NCBI RefSeq assembly: GCF_002591975.1
Contig: NZ_NVQE01000006.1
Span: forward strand, 1-64,000
DNA length: 64,000 bases
Direction: 5' to 3'
DNA from: Mycobacterium neglectum
GTDB taxonomy: Bacteria; Actinomycetota; Actinomycetes; Mycobacteriales; Mycobacteriaceae
Position numbers and translations under genes: made by a program
The notes under the pieces: model-generated
The model's input: only the letters and a program-made list of their open reading frames with translations
The model's database searches: none
Told to the model about the DNA's origin: nothing
In this document: one piece after another, positions 34,334 through 43,509 of the stretch
Numbering within the stretch: the first letter of the stretch is position 1
Layout of the letters: the number at the start of each line of letters is the position of its first letter

Positions 34334-35614
34334 ATGACTCTTGCCGGTGAGCCATTGACAACGCATCGCCCGCGGCGAGCCTGGGCCGCTGTCGCGGTGC
34401 TCGCGGTGGTGGGCACGCTCAACTACGCAGACCGGTTTCTGCCCGCAGTGTTGGCCGAGCCGATCAAGAACGATCTGGCGTTGTCCGACACGGCAATCGG
34501 TGTAATCAACGGCTTCTGGTTCCTGGCCGTCTACGCGGTGCTCGGGCTTGTGATCGCTCGGATCGCCGATCGCGGCGCCTTCGGTCTGGTGATCTCGACA
34601 TGTCTGACCCTGTGGGGCGCCATGACGATGCTCGGCGGCGCCGTCCAGTCGGCGTTCCAGCTCGCGCTGACCCGCGTCGGGGTTGCGGTGGGTGAGGCGG
34701 GCAGCACGCCGGCCGCGCACGCATACGTGGCGCGAAACTTTCCACCGGAACGCCGTGCCGCACCGTTGGCGGTCATCACCATGTCGATTCCGTTGGCCAG
34801 CGCCGCCAGCCTGCTCGGCGGCGGTCTGCTTGCGCAGACGCTCGGGTGGCGGACCGCGTTCGTGGTGATGGGAGCGATCAGTGTCGCGTTCGCGCCGCTT
34901 GTGCTTTTCGTCCTCGGACGTCGCCAGCCGATGCCCGTCGCGGTCGCGCCCGTCGGCGACAAGGTGCAGGCGGCGAAAGTGGCCGATCTGCTCAAGAAAC
35001 CGAGCTTCGTTGCCGTCGTCCTCGGTGCCGCGTTCATCTCGTTCGCGGGCTATTCACTTACCACCTTCGCGCCCGCCTACCTCATGCGAACGCGCGAGAT
35101 GTCGCTGGGCGAGGTGGGGGTGCAGTACGGCCTCGCCAGTGGTCTGACCGGAATCCTGAGCCTGCTGATCGTCGGTTGGATCGCGGATCGCCTGTCCGTC
35201 AGGGATCCTCGATGGTCGCTGTGGCTGGTAGCTGCGATGACCGCTGTCATGCTTCCGTTTTCGGCCCTGGCTTTCGTCGTGGAGAGCCGGACGATGTGCA
35301 TCTGGTTCATCTCGCTGAGCTATGTCGTCGGGACGGCGTACATGGCGCCGTCGATCGCGGCGATTCAGCGACTGGCGCGCGTTGAGCAGCGCGCAACGGC
35401 GTCGGCGATCTTCCTGTTCTTCGGCGCGATGGTCGGATCGGCGGGGCCGTTCCTGACCGGCGTCATCAGCGACGCGCTGGCGGCAGACCTCGGCAACATG
35501 TCGCTGGGCCGGGCGCTGCTGATCGTGCCTGTGGCGCAGGTGATCGCGATCATCTGCTATCTCGTTGCGAGCAGACGCTTCGTCAGGGAGATGGTCACTG
35601 GGGGCGCCGGCTAA
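34334..35614 (+). CDS. MFS transporter (Spinster/UhpT-like)
   Basis: A membrane transporter of about 426 residues with twelve hydrophobic segments in two halves. TM1 starts WAAVAVLAVVGTLNYADRF; the NYADR motif and the loop GLVIARIADR resemble the Spinster-type MFS branch. The substrate is unknown. The start is either ATG 34334 or an in-frame GTG at 34319; neither has a clear ribosome site. A strong stem-loop overlaps its stop codon. Confidence 0.82.
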   Translation: MTLAGEPLTTHRPRRAWAAVAVLAVVGTLNYADRFLPAVLAEPIKNDLALSDTAIGVINGFWFLAVYAVLGLVIARIADRGAFGLVISTCLTLWGAMTMLGGAVQSAFQLALTRVGVAVGEAGSTPAAHAYVARNFPPERRAAPLAVITMSIPLASAASLLGGGLLAQTLGWRTAFVVMGAISVAFAPLVLFVLGRRQPMPVAVAPVGDKVQAAKVADLLKKPSFVAVVLGAAFISFAGYSLTTFAPAYLMRTREMSLGEVGVQYGLASGLTGILSLLIVGWIADRLSVRDPRWSLWLVAAMTAVMLPFSALAFVVESRTMCIWFISLSYVVGTAYMAPSIAAIQRLARVEQRATASAIFLFFGAMVGSAGPFLTGVISDALAADLGNMSLGRALLIVPVAQVIAIICYLVASRRFVREMVTGGAG

Positions 35615-35633
35615 GCCGACTCCCCCAGTGGCC
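35593..35633. terminator. Stem-loop terminator at the MFS gene end
   Basis: An inverted repeat with arms CACTGGGGG (35596-35604) and CCCCCAGTG (35622-35630), extendable by three pairs, encloses a second small palindrome (CGGCTAAGCCG) at the stop codon. There is no T-run after it, as is common for mycobacterial terminators. Confidence 0.6.
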
Positions 35634-36004
35634 CCCCATCAGTGACTCTCATCGAGCACTGCCCCCCACAGCTTGACGACGCACCCCTCGCACCGTCGCC
35701 GCCTGCGTACCAGTTCCACCGACACCGCCCGCCACCGCTGTGCGGATGACCAGCGCTGGCCAGTGTGTCGCGGATCACAAATCTGCGATAAGCCTCATAC
35801 TGCACCCAAAGTGTGAAATTTGCAAAACGAGGCGATGCGGGTGGATCTATCGGACCGCCAGCAATATTACGCGTTTGTTAAACGGCAGCTTGTTGCGATG
35901 AAAATACCTGTTAGGCAAACCTAATTTCGTTCAGTTGATCTAATCAAATTAATTTGCTGGCGATGATCGCGGGGTCGGCGCCTCCTGACGGTCTACCAGC
36001 TCTG
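35634..36004. other. AT-rich convergent intergenic region with a possible 29-codon ORF
   Basis: About 370 bp between two convergent gene ends. From about 35800 to 35960 base composition falls well below the genome's usual GC. Visible items: an ATG at 35835 after ACGAGG opening a 29-codon frame to TAA at 35922 (MRVDLSDRQQYYAF...); a palindromic TTAGGCAAACCTAA at 35911-35924, partly like an IdeR iron box; TTGATCTAATCAA at 35935-35947 and AAATTAATTT beside it. No known gene is recognised. It could hold a small RNA or peptide, or be a remnant. Confidence 0.35.
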
Positions 36005-37714
36005 TCAGCGGGCGGTTGCGTAGTAAATACGTGCGTCCCACCCGGCCAGGTCAAGCGAGGTCGACATCAACGCGGCAGGTGCACCAGGCAGGCTGCCGAG
36101 CAGCAGGTCGGCCGTGATCCACTCTCGGCCGATTTCGACGGTTCGGGATTCGCGACCGCAGTTCGCGATCACGAGGAGTTTCGCGGTCGATGTGTTCCTG
36201 GAGTAGGCCCAGATCTGTGGGTCGTCATCCATCACCGGTGTGAAATCGCCATCCACCAAGATGGACAGTTCGTGGCGAAGGCGAATGAGTGCCTGGTAGT
36301 GCGCGAAAACGGTATCTGTCCCGTCGATCTGGGCTGCGGCGTTCAGCCAAGTGCAGTTGGGGTTGACCGGGAGCCATGGATTGCCAGTGGTGAATCCGGC
36401 GTTCGGCCCGGGGTCCCATTGCATGGGCGTCCGGGCGTTGTCCCGACTCATCTTGGCGAGACCGGCCAGCGCCGCAGCCTCGTTGCCACCGGTTGCAAGC
36501 ACGTCGTTGTAGTAATTCACAGCCTCAATGTCTTTGTGGTCCTGTGGAATCCGAAAGGGGTAATTCGTCATCGCGAGTTCCTCGCCTTGATAGACGAACG
36601 GCGTGCCACGCATACCGTGCAGGACAGTCGCAAGTGCCTTCGCCGAGGCCGCCCAGTACTGGAGGTCGTCGTCACCGAACCGGGATACGACGCGGGGCTG
36701 GTCATGGTTGTTCCAGTAGAGGCTGTTCCAACCGATTTCGGCGAGCGCGGCCTGCCACCGATGAAGCGATTTCTTCAGAACGACCAAGTCGAGACCGACG
36801 TGGTCGAACTTGCCCGCTGGGCCATGGTCGACGGAAACGTGCTCGAACTGAAAGACCATGTTCAGCTCACCTCGCACCGGATCCGTGTAGAGCCGGGCTT
36901 GTTCGGGTGTCACGGCAGGCATCTCACCGACTGTCAAGAAATCGCCGTCGCGGTCGGCGAAGACCTGACGTGTCATCTCGGCGAGGTAGTCATGCGTGTG
37001 CGGTCCATCCACAAAGCCCTCGAAGGCGACGACGAATCGCTGCCCAGGGATCGCCGGTGAGTCAGGAAGTCCGTCAGCCTTGGAGATGAAGTTGATGACA
37101 TCCATGCGGAACCCGTCGACACCGCGGTCGAGCCACCAAACCATGATGTCCTGCACAGCCTTTCGTACCTCGGGGTTATCCCAGTTCAGATCCGGTTGCT
37201 TGCGGTCGAACAGGTGTAGGTAGTACTGGTCGGTGGCCTCGTCCCACTCCCAAGCCGACCCGGAGAAAAATGATCCCCAGTTGTTCGGTTCGGCACCCCC
37301 AAGCGCGTCCCGCCAGATGTACCAGTCCCGCTTCGGGTTGTGGCGGGATGAGCGCGATTCAACGAACCACGGGTGCTCGTCGGAGGTGTGATTGACGACG
37401 AGGTCCATCACCAGTTTCATCCCGAGTTCGTGCACCTCGGCGAGCAGTGCGTCGAATTCTGCCAAGGTTCCGAACACCGGATCGATGTCGCGGTAATCAC
37501 TGATGTCGTAACCGTTGTCGGCTTGCGGCGAAGGGTAAATCGGTGACAGCCAGATCACGTCGACCCCGAGCAACCGCAGATGTTCGAGCCGCCCGGCGAT
37601 ACCGCCGAGATCCCCGAATCCGTCGCCGTTCGAGTCGGCGAAGCTGCGCGGGTAGATCTGGTAGACAACTGCCGTCTTCCACCACGCAGCGTCGCGTCGG
37701 CGGCCGATAGTCAC
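36005..37714 (-). CDS. GH13 alpha-glucosidase (oligo-1,6-glucosidase-like)
   Basis: A 569-residue glycoside hydrolase family 13 enzyme. All GH13 regions are present: DLVVNHTSDEHPWF (region I, near 105), DGFRMDVINF with the catalytic aspartate (region II, near 200), TVGEM with the acid/base glutamate (near 258) and NNHDQPR with the transition-state aspartate (near 325). Pattern and length fit oligo-1,6-glucosidase, alpha-glucosidase or trehalulose-type hydrolases; a role in trehalose or maltosaccharide turnover is plausible. ATG at 37714 overlaps the glycosyltransferase stop by four bases. Confidence 0.9.
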   Translation of the reverse strand: MTIGRRRDAAWWKTAVVYQIYPRSFADSNGDGFGDLGGIAGRLEHLRLLGVDVIWLSPIYPSPQADNGYDISDYRDIDPVFGTLAEFDALLAEVHELGMKLVMDLVVNHTSDEHPWFVESRSSRHNPKRDWYIWRDALGGAEPNNWGSFFSGSAWEWDEATDQYYLHLFDRKQPDLNWDNPEVRKAVQDIMVWWLDRGVDGFRMDVINFISKADGLPDSPAIPGQRFVVAFEGFVDGPHTHDYLAEMTRQVFADRDGDFLTVGEMPAVTPEQARLYTDPVRGELNMVFQFEHVSVDHGPAGKFDHVGLDLVVLKKSLHRWQAALAEIGWNSLYWNNHDQPRVVSRFGDDDLQYWAASAKALATVLHGMRGTPFVYQGEELAMTNYPFRIPQDHKDIEAVNYYNDVLATGGNEAAALAGLAKMSRDNARTPMQWDPGPNAGFTTGNPWLPVNPNCTWLNAAAQIDGTDTVFAHYQALIRLRHELSILVDGDFTPVMDDDPQIWAYSRNTSTAKLLVIANCGRESRTVEIGREWITADLLLGSLPGAPAALMSTSLDLAGWDARIYYATAR

Positions 37715-38715
37715 TTTCGCTTACCGATCACGTCGCGGTAGACATCCACGTACTTATCGATCATCGTGGCGACCGTGAAGCGCTCCGCGGCGAGTTCGGC
37801 GACCGTCCGTCGCTGGAGGTCCCCCGCTGCGGATACCGCGGCCACGGCCGAATCGATGTCGTTGACGAGGAATCCGGTTACCCCGTGCACAATCAGCTCG
37901 CCCATCGAGCCTCTGGAGTTTGCGACGACCGGTGTGCCGCAGGCCATCGCCTCGACGACGCTGTATCCAAACGGCTCATCGAAGTCGATGAGGTGGAGCA
38001 GCGCGTGCGCGCTCCCCAATACTTCGGCGCGCGCGGACTTTTCGACGGCCCCGAGGTAGCGCACCTGCTCGCCGTCGATGTGCGGCGCGACCTCGTCGCG
38101 GAAGTACTGCTCGTCTTGGATGATCCCGCCGATATGGAGCCGGCGGCCGCATCGGCGAGCGACCTCGATCGCGCGTGCGGTGCCTTTGTCGGGGTGGATC
38201 CTTCCGAAGAACAGCAGATGCTCGCCGGGCTTCGGATGAATCGCGAATTCCTCGAAGGCGATGCCGTGGTGGACGGTGGCGGCGTAGTGCAGATTCGGAT
38301 GCCGATCGGCGTCACTGATCGACACGTACGCGGTCGTGGCGTCGTAGCGCTCGTAGACAGGAATGATCCGATCGGACGAGAACCCGTGAATGGTGGTGAC
38401 CACCGGTGTGGTGACGAGGTCGCTGTATGTCAGTGGCAGGAAGTCGAACCCGTTGTGGATGATGTCGAAGGCGCGGGCGTGCTCGAACACGGAGGCGACG
38501 TGTAGGCACTCCGCGACCTTGGCATCGATCGTTGCGTCCTCCGACCAGCCGACAGGCGCAGTTGCGTGCAGGGTGGCTGTGGTGATCGAGTCAGCGGTAG
38601 CGAACAGCGTGACGTGATGACCGGCCGCCACCAGTCCCTCGGTGAGTAGCGAGGCGAATTGTTCCCAGGGCCCGTAGTGACGAGGTGGTGTCCTCCACGC
38701 GATCGGGGCCAGCAC
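37711..38715 (-). CDS. GT4-family glycosyltransferase
   Basis: A glycosyltransferase of at least 334 residues with a GT-B fold. The C-terminal nucleotide-sugar site reads EPFGYSVVEAMACGTPVVA near residue 245, where the conserved glutamates bind the donor. The N terminus RTPPRHYGPWEQF is typical of a bacterial GT4 subgroup. The start is uncertain: GTG at 38715 begins one strand late; upstream codons read IRVAVLAPIAW in frame, as in relatives, but offer no usual start codon. Overlaps the GH13 start, so a joint role in a glucan or glycoside is likely. Confidence 0.85.
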   Translation of the reverse strand: MLAPIAWRTPPRHYGPWEQFASLLTEGLVAAGHHVTLFATADSITTATLHATAPVGWSEDATIDAKVAECLHVASVFEHARAFDIIHNGFDFLPLTYSDLVTTPVVTTIHGFSSDRIIPVYERYDATTAYVSISDADRHPNLHYAATVHHGIAFEEFAIHPKPGEHLLFFGRIHPDKGTARAIEVARRCGRRLHIGGIIQDEQYFRDEVAPHIDGEQVRYLGAVEKSARAEVLGSAHALLHLIDFDEPFGYSVVEAMACGTPVVANSRGSMGELIVHGVTGFLVNDIDSAVAAVSAAGDLQRRTVAELAAERFTVATMIDKYVDVYRDVIGKRK

Positions 38716-38798
38716 CGCAACTCGGATCGGACCGTCAGACTCGCCGTTGGTGGGAATGTCCTCAGGCTACGCGGCCGTCCGCGGGTAGTTTCACGATC

Positions 38799-39827
38799 GT
38801 GGCTGAGCTGATGAACCGCCAGATCCTGTTGCGTCGTCGTCCGACCGGGCTGGTTGCGCACGGCGACACCGAGTTGGTGAGCACGCCGGCGCCCGAGCCG
38901 GCCGAGGGTGAGGCGCTCATCCGCACGACGTTTGTCGGTATCGATGCCGCCGCGCGAACCTGGCTCAACGATCAACCGGGCTACCTCCCACCGGTGCAGA
39001 TCGGGGAGGTCATTCGGGCGGCGGGCATCGGCGAGGTCGTGGCATCGCGTTGCGACGCCTATGCCGTCGGCGACGTCGTCACGACGCTCACCTGTTTCCA
39101 GGAATACGTGATCTGCCGCGACGACATCTTCACGACGCCGGTGCCGGGGCCCCAGGACAAGGTCGACCAGCTCGCGGTGATGTCGGTGTACGGACCGACG
39201 GGTGCCACGGCTTACTTCGGGATGGTCGGCATCGGCAAGCCGAAGGAGGGGGAGACGGTGGTGGTCTCCGCCGCGGCGGGCGCCACCGGATCGGTCGCGG
39301 GCCAGATCGCCAAGATCGCGGGCGCCCGCGTGGTGGGCATCGCGGGCGGCCCCGAGAAGTGCAGGGCGGTGGTCGAAGATTTCGGCTTCGACGCGTGCAT
39401 CGATTACCGGGAAGACAATATGAAGGCCGCGCTGAAGGCGCATTGTCCGCGCGGGGTCGACGTCTATTTCGACAATGTCGGCGGGCCGATTCTGGACGCC
39501 GTGCTCGGCCGCCTCGCCCCCAAGGCGCGCGTGGTGTTGTGCGGTGTGATCTCGAGCTATCTGACGGGGGAGCATCCCGGGCCTGCCAACTACGTGAATT
39601 TGCTCGCCAAGACCGCGACGATGCAGGGGTTCAACGCGCTCGACGAATGGGGTCGGTTCGACGAGGCGTTCGGTCCGTTGCGCCAGTGGGCGGCCGACGG
39701 CAAACTCGTGCACCGTGAGACGATCTATGACGGCATCGAATCGTGCGTCGATGCCATGAACGGGCTGTTCACCGGCGCGAACATCGGGAAGATGCTGGTA
39801 AAAATCAGCGAACCGACTCGGGCCTGA
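38799..39827 (+). CDS. NADP-dependent MDR oxidoreductase (PTGR/CurA-like)
   Basis: A 342-residue zinc-free medium-chain reductase. Features of the prostaglandin reductase/CurA branch: MNRQILLRRRPTGL at the start, SVYGPTGATAYFGM near 140, cofactor motif AAAGATGSVAGQIAKIAG near 165 and VDVYFDNVGGPILD near 235. These enzymes reduce double bonds of enones or quinones with NADPH. GTG start at 38799 in a short divergent gap with the GT4 gene; 32 bp before the cutinase. Confidence 0.88.
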   Translation: MAELMNRQILLRRRPTGLVAHGDTELVSTPAPEPAEGEALIRTTFVGIDAAARTWLNDQPGYLPPVQIGEVIRAAGIGEVVASRCDAYAVGDVVTTLTCFQEYVICRDDIFTTPVPGPQDKVDQLAVMSVYGPTGATAYFGMVGIGKPKEGETVVVSAAAGATGSVAGQIAKIAGARVVGIAGGPEKCRAVVEDFGFDACIDYREDNMKAALKAHCPRGVDVYFDNVGGPILDAVLGRLAPKARVVLCGVISSYLTGEHPGPANYVNLLAKTATMQGFNALDEWGRFDEAFGPLRQWAADGKLVHRETIYDGIESCVDAMNGLFTGANIGKMLVKISEPTRA

Positions 39828-39859
39828 ATATCCGCAGAGAAAAGAGGGTACAGACGGGC

Positions 39860-40627
39860 ATGGTTTCCCACGTCCTTCGTTTGCTCGGCGTAGCCGTCAC
39901 CGCTGTCGCTGCTGTGTTGCTCTCCCCGGTCCCATTTGCCGCCGCCCAGGGATGCCCCGATGTCGAGGTGGTGTTCGCCCGTGGCACTGGTGAACCGCCG
40001 GGTGTCGGCGGGGTCGGCCAGGCTTTCGTCGACGCGGTGCGCGCGCAGTCCGCACCTCGGTCGGTCAACGTCTATCCGGTCAACTATCCCGCCAGCGGCG
40101 ACTTTTTTGATCGCATCGCCTTCGCAAAGACGGTCGTCGAGGGTATCCGCGATGCGGGTACGCACATCGAGACGACGGCCGCGAACTGTCCGGACACCAA
40201 GATCGTGCTTGGCGGCTTCTCCCAGGGCGCTGCGCTTGCGGGCTATGTCACCTCGGCCGAGATACCGGAGGAGGTGCCCGCCGAATACCGCGATTTCATT
40301 CCGAATCCGATGCCGTCGGAGGTGGCCGACCACGTCGCCGCCGTGGTGCTGATCGGTCTGCCGTCGCCCGAGTTTCTAGGCAACACCGGCGCGCCTCCCA
40401 TCACCATCGGCCCGTCGTACGTCGACAAGACCCTCAAGTTGTGCGCACCCGACGACACGATCTGCAACGGTGCACCCCCTGGACCGCCCAGCTTCGCCCA
40501 CGCGATGTACGGCGTGAACGGCAGCATCAATGAGGCGGCGGCATACGCGGTGGCGCGACTCGGTCCGGCTCCAGCGGCTCCAGCACCTGGCCCGGCGCCA
40601 GCACCTGGCCCGGCGCCGATGTCATGA
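39860..40627 (+). CDS. Exported cutinase-family lipase/esterase (first copy)
   Basis: A 255-residue protein with a signal peptide (AVTAVAAVLLSPVPFAAAQ) and a cutinase fold: EVVFARGTGEP (oxyanion region), nucleophile serine in GGFSQGAALAG near 120, aspartate in CAPDDTIC near 205 and histidine FAHAMYG near 220. Such mycobacterial Culp enzymes cleave esters or phospholipids in the cell wall. Its last 101 bp overlap the convergent SDR gene, encoding a Pro/Ala tail on an 18-bp repeat. ATG 39860 gives the signal peptide. Confidence 0.88.
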   Translation: MVSHVLRLLGVAVTAVAAVLLSPVPFAAAQGCPDVEVVFARGTGEPPGVGGVGQAFVDAVRAQSAPRSVNVYPVNYPASGDFFDRIAFAKTVVEGIRDAGTHIETTAANCPDTKIVLGGFSQGAALAGYVTSAEIPEEVPAEYRDFIPNPMPSEVADHVAAVVLIGLPSPEFLGNTGAPPITIGPSYVDKTLKLCAPDDTICNGAPPGPPSFAHAMYGVNGSINEAAAYAVARLGPAPAAPAPGPAPAPGPAPMS

Positions 40628-41582
40628 TGGTGGCGAACAGCTCGGCCATCTCGTCGGCGGGGCAGCCGGGAACGGTGTAGCCGGTTTCGTCGCGGATCTC
40701 GGCGAGGTGGTCGCGCACGTCCTCGACCGAGAGCCCGGGACTGTAAAAGCCTTTCGTCCTGCCGATGAAGAAGCGTGCCACGTGGCCCGCGCCGACGGTG
40801 TAGACCTCGCCGGACACGGGACATTCGCGGTGCGTCAGGAAGGCCGCCACCGGCGCGACGAGCGCGGGGTCGAGTCGCTGAAGGTATTGGTTGGCGAGCT
40901 CATCCAGGATCGCCTGTGCGGCGGCGTCGTTCTGCAGCGGTGCCGTGTCGACTGAGTGTTGCAGCATCCGGGTGTATGCGATCGGGGCGACGGCGTTCAC
41001 CTTGATGTTGCGCTCGGCTCCCTCGGCCGCGAGCACTCGGGTTAAGCCGACGAGTCCGGTCTTGGCCGCGCCGTAGTTGCTCATGCGCTCGGCCCCGAGA
41101 AGTCCTGCCGCCGAGCAGGTGTTGAGGATCCGGCCATAAGACTGTTCGCGCATCACCTTCCACGCCGGGCGGGTCAGGTTGAACGCTCCCTTGAGGTGCA
41201 CGTCCACGAGTGGATCGAGCCGCTCTGGGGTGATGTCCTCGAACGGGGCGTCACGCACGATTCCCGCGTTGTTGATGAGGATGTCGACCCGTCCCCACGC
41301 ACCGACGGCGGCGTCGATGATCGCCTGTCCGCCCTGGGGTGATGTCACGCTGTGGCCGTCGGCGACGGCCTCGCCGCCTAGCGCCATGATCGCGTCGGCG
41401 ACGCTGTTGGCGGCCGCGCGGTCTGAGCCGTCACCGGTCACCGAACCGCCGATGTCATTGACGACGACGCGCGCTCCGCGGGACGCCAGCAGGAGGGCGT
41501 ACTGCCTGCCCAGACCGCCACCCGCGCCGCTGATCACCGCAACCTGTCCGTCGAAGCGCAGCTCGTCGGGCGTGCTCACCAT
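40527..41582 (-). CDS. Short-chain dehydrogenase of hydroxyacyl-CoA/steroid type
   Basis: A 351-residue SDR with cofactor loop SGAGGGLGRQYA near residue 16, an INNAG motif, and catalytic S and Y-G-A-A-K near 185. The C-terminal extension (over 100 residues beyond the SDR core) resembles that of bacterial MFE2-like and FabG4-like 3-hydroxyacyl-CoA dehydrogenases. ATG at 41582 overlaps the P450 stop. The last 30 residues are low-complexity Pro-rich and lie in the overlap with the cutinase gene, so the true C terminus is set by a shared repeat. Confidence 0.85.
   Translation of the reverse strand: MVSTPDELRFDGQVAVISGAGGGLGRQYALLLASRGARVVVNDIGGSVTGDGSDRAAANSVADAIMALGGEAVADGHSVTSPQGGQAIIDAAVGAWGRVDILINNAGIVRDAPFEDITPERLDPLVDVHLKGAFNLTRPAWKVMREQSYGRILNTCSAAGLLGAERMSNYGAAKTGLVGLTRVLAAEGAERNIKVNAVAPIAYTRMLQHSVDTAPLQNDAAAQAILDELANQYLQRLDPALVAPVAAFLTHRECPVSGEVYTVGAGHVARFFIGRTKGFYSPGLSVEDVRDHLAEIRDETGYTVPGCPADEMAELFATIMTSAPGQVLAPGQVLEPLEPDRVAPPRMPPPH
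40580..40615. repeat. Two identical 18-bp units in the cutinase/SDR overlap
   Basis: The unit CCAGCACCTGGCCCGGCG occurs twice head to tail. It encodes PAPGPA in the cutinase tail on the + strand and GQVLAP in the SDR tail on the - strand, so one duplication lengthened two proteins. Confidence 0.9.
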
Positions 41583-42790
41583 GTGACGGGTAATTCCTTC
41601 ATGCCGTAGATACCGGATTCGCCCTTGAATCGAAGGTCTTTCACGTCGACGGCCAATTGCAGTCCGGGCACCCGGCGAGCCAGCGTGGCAAATGCGATCT
41701 GCATCTCGACCCGGGCGAGGTTGGCGCCGATGCATTGGTGCACGCCATAGCCGAAACCCAAGTGGCCGCGCACATTTCGATCGCCGTCCAGTACGTCGGG
41801 GTTTTCGACGAAATCGGGGTCCCAGTTTCCGGCTGGCAGGTTCATCACAAGCCAGTCGCCGGCCTGGATCTGCTGTCCGCCGAGGGTGAGATCTTCGGTG
41901 GCCACCCGGTCGACCTGGCTGTGGACGATGGCCAGGTAGCGCATCAGCTCTTCGACGATGTTGGCGATGACGGACGGGTCGTCGGTGTGACCGAGTCGCT
42001 CATATACGTCCCGACGTTCCATCAGCGCAACGGTTCCCAGGGCGATCATGTTTGCGGTGGTCTCGTGGCCCGCCTGCATCATGATGGCGCCGGTGACAGT
42101 GGCGGTCTCCGGGCTGATGTCGCCGTTCACCACATGATCGGCGACGAGGCGGCTGAGCAGATCGTCGCCGGGCTCGTGCTTCTTGCGCTCGACCAACTCG
42201 GCGATGTAGGTGAACATCTCCCCGAAGGCCTGTGCCTTCTCTTCGTCGGTGGTGCGTGCGTCCAACCCAACCGTCGTGTGGTGGTGGAACAACTCGAGGT
42301 CGCCGTCGGGCACTCCGAGCAGGTGTGCGATGACGAGCGACGGCACCGGTAACGCGAAGGCGCGCACGAGATCGGCAGGCGGTCCGGCCTCGAGCATCAC
42401 GTCGAGATAGGAATCGACGATCTCCTGGATCTGCTGCCGCATACCGTCGACCCGGCGGAAGGTGAAGTCTCTGGTCAGCATTCGCCGGATGCGATGGTGT
42501 TCGGGGTCATCGACACGCGCGAACATCACCGGAGTGTTGTTTTCGCTGTCCTTGGGCAGCATCGACGGCGGGATGGTTTCGGCGGACAGCCGCGGATCGA
42601 CCAATGCGGCCCGGATGTCCTCGTACCGGCTGACCACCCACGTCGGCCTGCCCTGGTAGATCGCCCGTTGCAGGCCCGGCTCGTCGCGCCACCGGGTGAA
42701 TTCTGTGGGCGGATGCAATGGGCAGGTCGTCGAGCGCGCAGCAGGGATGGCGGGGAGGTCCGAGGTGGTCTCGGAAGTTGTTGATGTCAC
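41576..42790 (-). CDS. Cytochrome P450 (CYP105/107-like) next to a TetR gene
   Basis: A 404-residue P450. I-helix AGHETTANM near 238, EELMRY (ExxR) near 280 and heme loop FGYGVHQCIGANLARVE near 348. N terminus lacks a membrane anchor, so it is soluble. GTG start at 42790. Operon with the SDR at 40527, whose start it overlaps: P450 hydroxylation followed by alcohol oxidation is the obvious pairing. A TetR gene is divergent at 42883. Confidence 0.88.
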   Translation of the reverse strand: MTSTTSETTSDLPAIPAARSTTCPLHPPTEFTRWRDEPGLQRAIYQGRPTWVVSRYEDIRAALVDPRLSAETIPPSMLPKDSENNTPVMFARVDDPEHHRIRRMLTRDFTFRRVDGMRQQIQEIVDSYLDVMLEAGPPADLVRAFALPVPSLVIAHLLGVPDGDLELFHHHTTVGLDARTTDEEKAQAFGEMFTYIAELVERKKHEPGDDLLSRLVADHVVNGDISPETATVTGAIMMQAGHETTANMIALGTVALMERRDVYERLGHTDDPSVIANIVEELMRYLAIVHSQVDRVATEDLTLGGQQIQAGDWLVMNLPAGNWDPDFVENPDVLDGDRNVRGHLGFGYGVHQCIGANLARVEMQIAFATLARRVPGLQLAVDVKDLRFKGESGIYGMKELPVTW

Positions 42791-42800
42791 CGGCGTTTCC

Positions 42801-42880
42801 CATTAAGTGTCAGAGGACTGTCAATTGCCCCCGAGCGTAGAACCCCCAAGAGTGGCAGTCAACTGTCAGATAGACTGGTG
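42801..42880. promoter_or_regulatory. Divergent P450/TetR promoter region with repeated ACTGTCA elements
   Basis: The 92-bp gap between the P450 and TetR genes contains repeats of the core CTGTCA (42818-42823 and 42863-42868, plus a GTGTCAG at 42807), and the small palindrome CAGT CA ACTG at 42856-42865. These are probable TetR half-sites controlling both genes, though no clean long palindrome is present. Confidence 0.4.
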
Positions 42881-42882
42881 CG

Positions 42883-43509
42883 ATGACCGACATTGCCGAT
42901 CGGCCGTTGCGTGCTGATGCTGCGCGCAACGCGGAGCGGATCCTTCGCGCGGCGCGCGACGTATACGGCGAACTGGGGTCCGAGGCGCCGATGGAGGCCA
43001 TCGCGCGCCGGGCGGGTGTCGGCGAACGGACGCTGTATCGCCGGTTTCCGACCAAGGGTGACTTGATCAACGCCGCACTGGATCAGAGCATTGCCGAGGA
43101 CCTCACGCCGGTGATCGAGAAGGCCCGTGCCGACAGGGATCCGATGCGCGGACTCGTCGCGTTGATCGAGGCGGCGATCTCATTGGGCGCCCGTGAGCAC
43201 CACCTGCTGACCGCGGCGAGGCGGGCCGGCGCGCTGAGGCCCGATGTCTCCGAAGAGCTGAACGCCGCGCTCGCCGAACTCACCGCACGAGGCCGGGAAG
43301 CGGGGGTCATCCGGACCGAGGTGGTCGCCGACGACCTGCCCAGGTTTATCGCGATGCTCTACGGCGTGCTGTCGACGATGGATTCCGACAGCGACGGCTG
43401 GCGGCGTTACGTCGCCCTGCTCATCGATTCGATCTCCACCGGTGCGCGGCAGCGGCTCCCGCGCGCGGTGCCGTTGCGCTTCGAGCCGTCTTCGTCCAGT
43501 TGGCCCTAG
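42883..43509 (+). CDS. TetR-family transcriptional regulator of the P450/SDR pair
   Basis: A 208-residue TetR protein with an N-terminal helix-turn-helix (PMEAIARRAGVGERTLYRRFPTK near residues 35-55) and a helical ligand domain. It diverges from the P450-SDR operon and probably represses it and itself until a substrate binds. ATG at 42883. Its last four bases overlap the convergent second cutinase gene. Confidence 0.87.
   Translation: MTDIADRPLRADAARNAERILRAARDVYGELGSEAPMEAIARRAGVGERTLYRRFPTKGDLINAALDQSIAEDLTPVIEKARADRDPMRGLVALIEAAISLGAREHHLLTAARRAGALRPDVSEELNAALAELTARGREAGVIRTEVVADDLPRFIAMLYGVLSTMDSDSDGWRRYVALLIDSISTGARQRLPRAVPLRFEPSSSSWP

Noticed and set aside
35906-35924. A functional IdeR iron box
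   Set aside because: Only about 14 of 19 positions match and the left half-site is poor; no iron gene is downstream. Mentioned as a partial likeness only.
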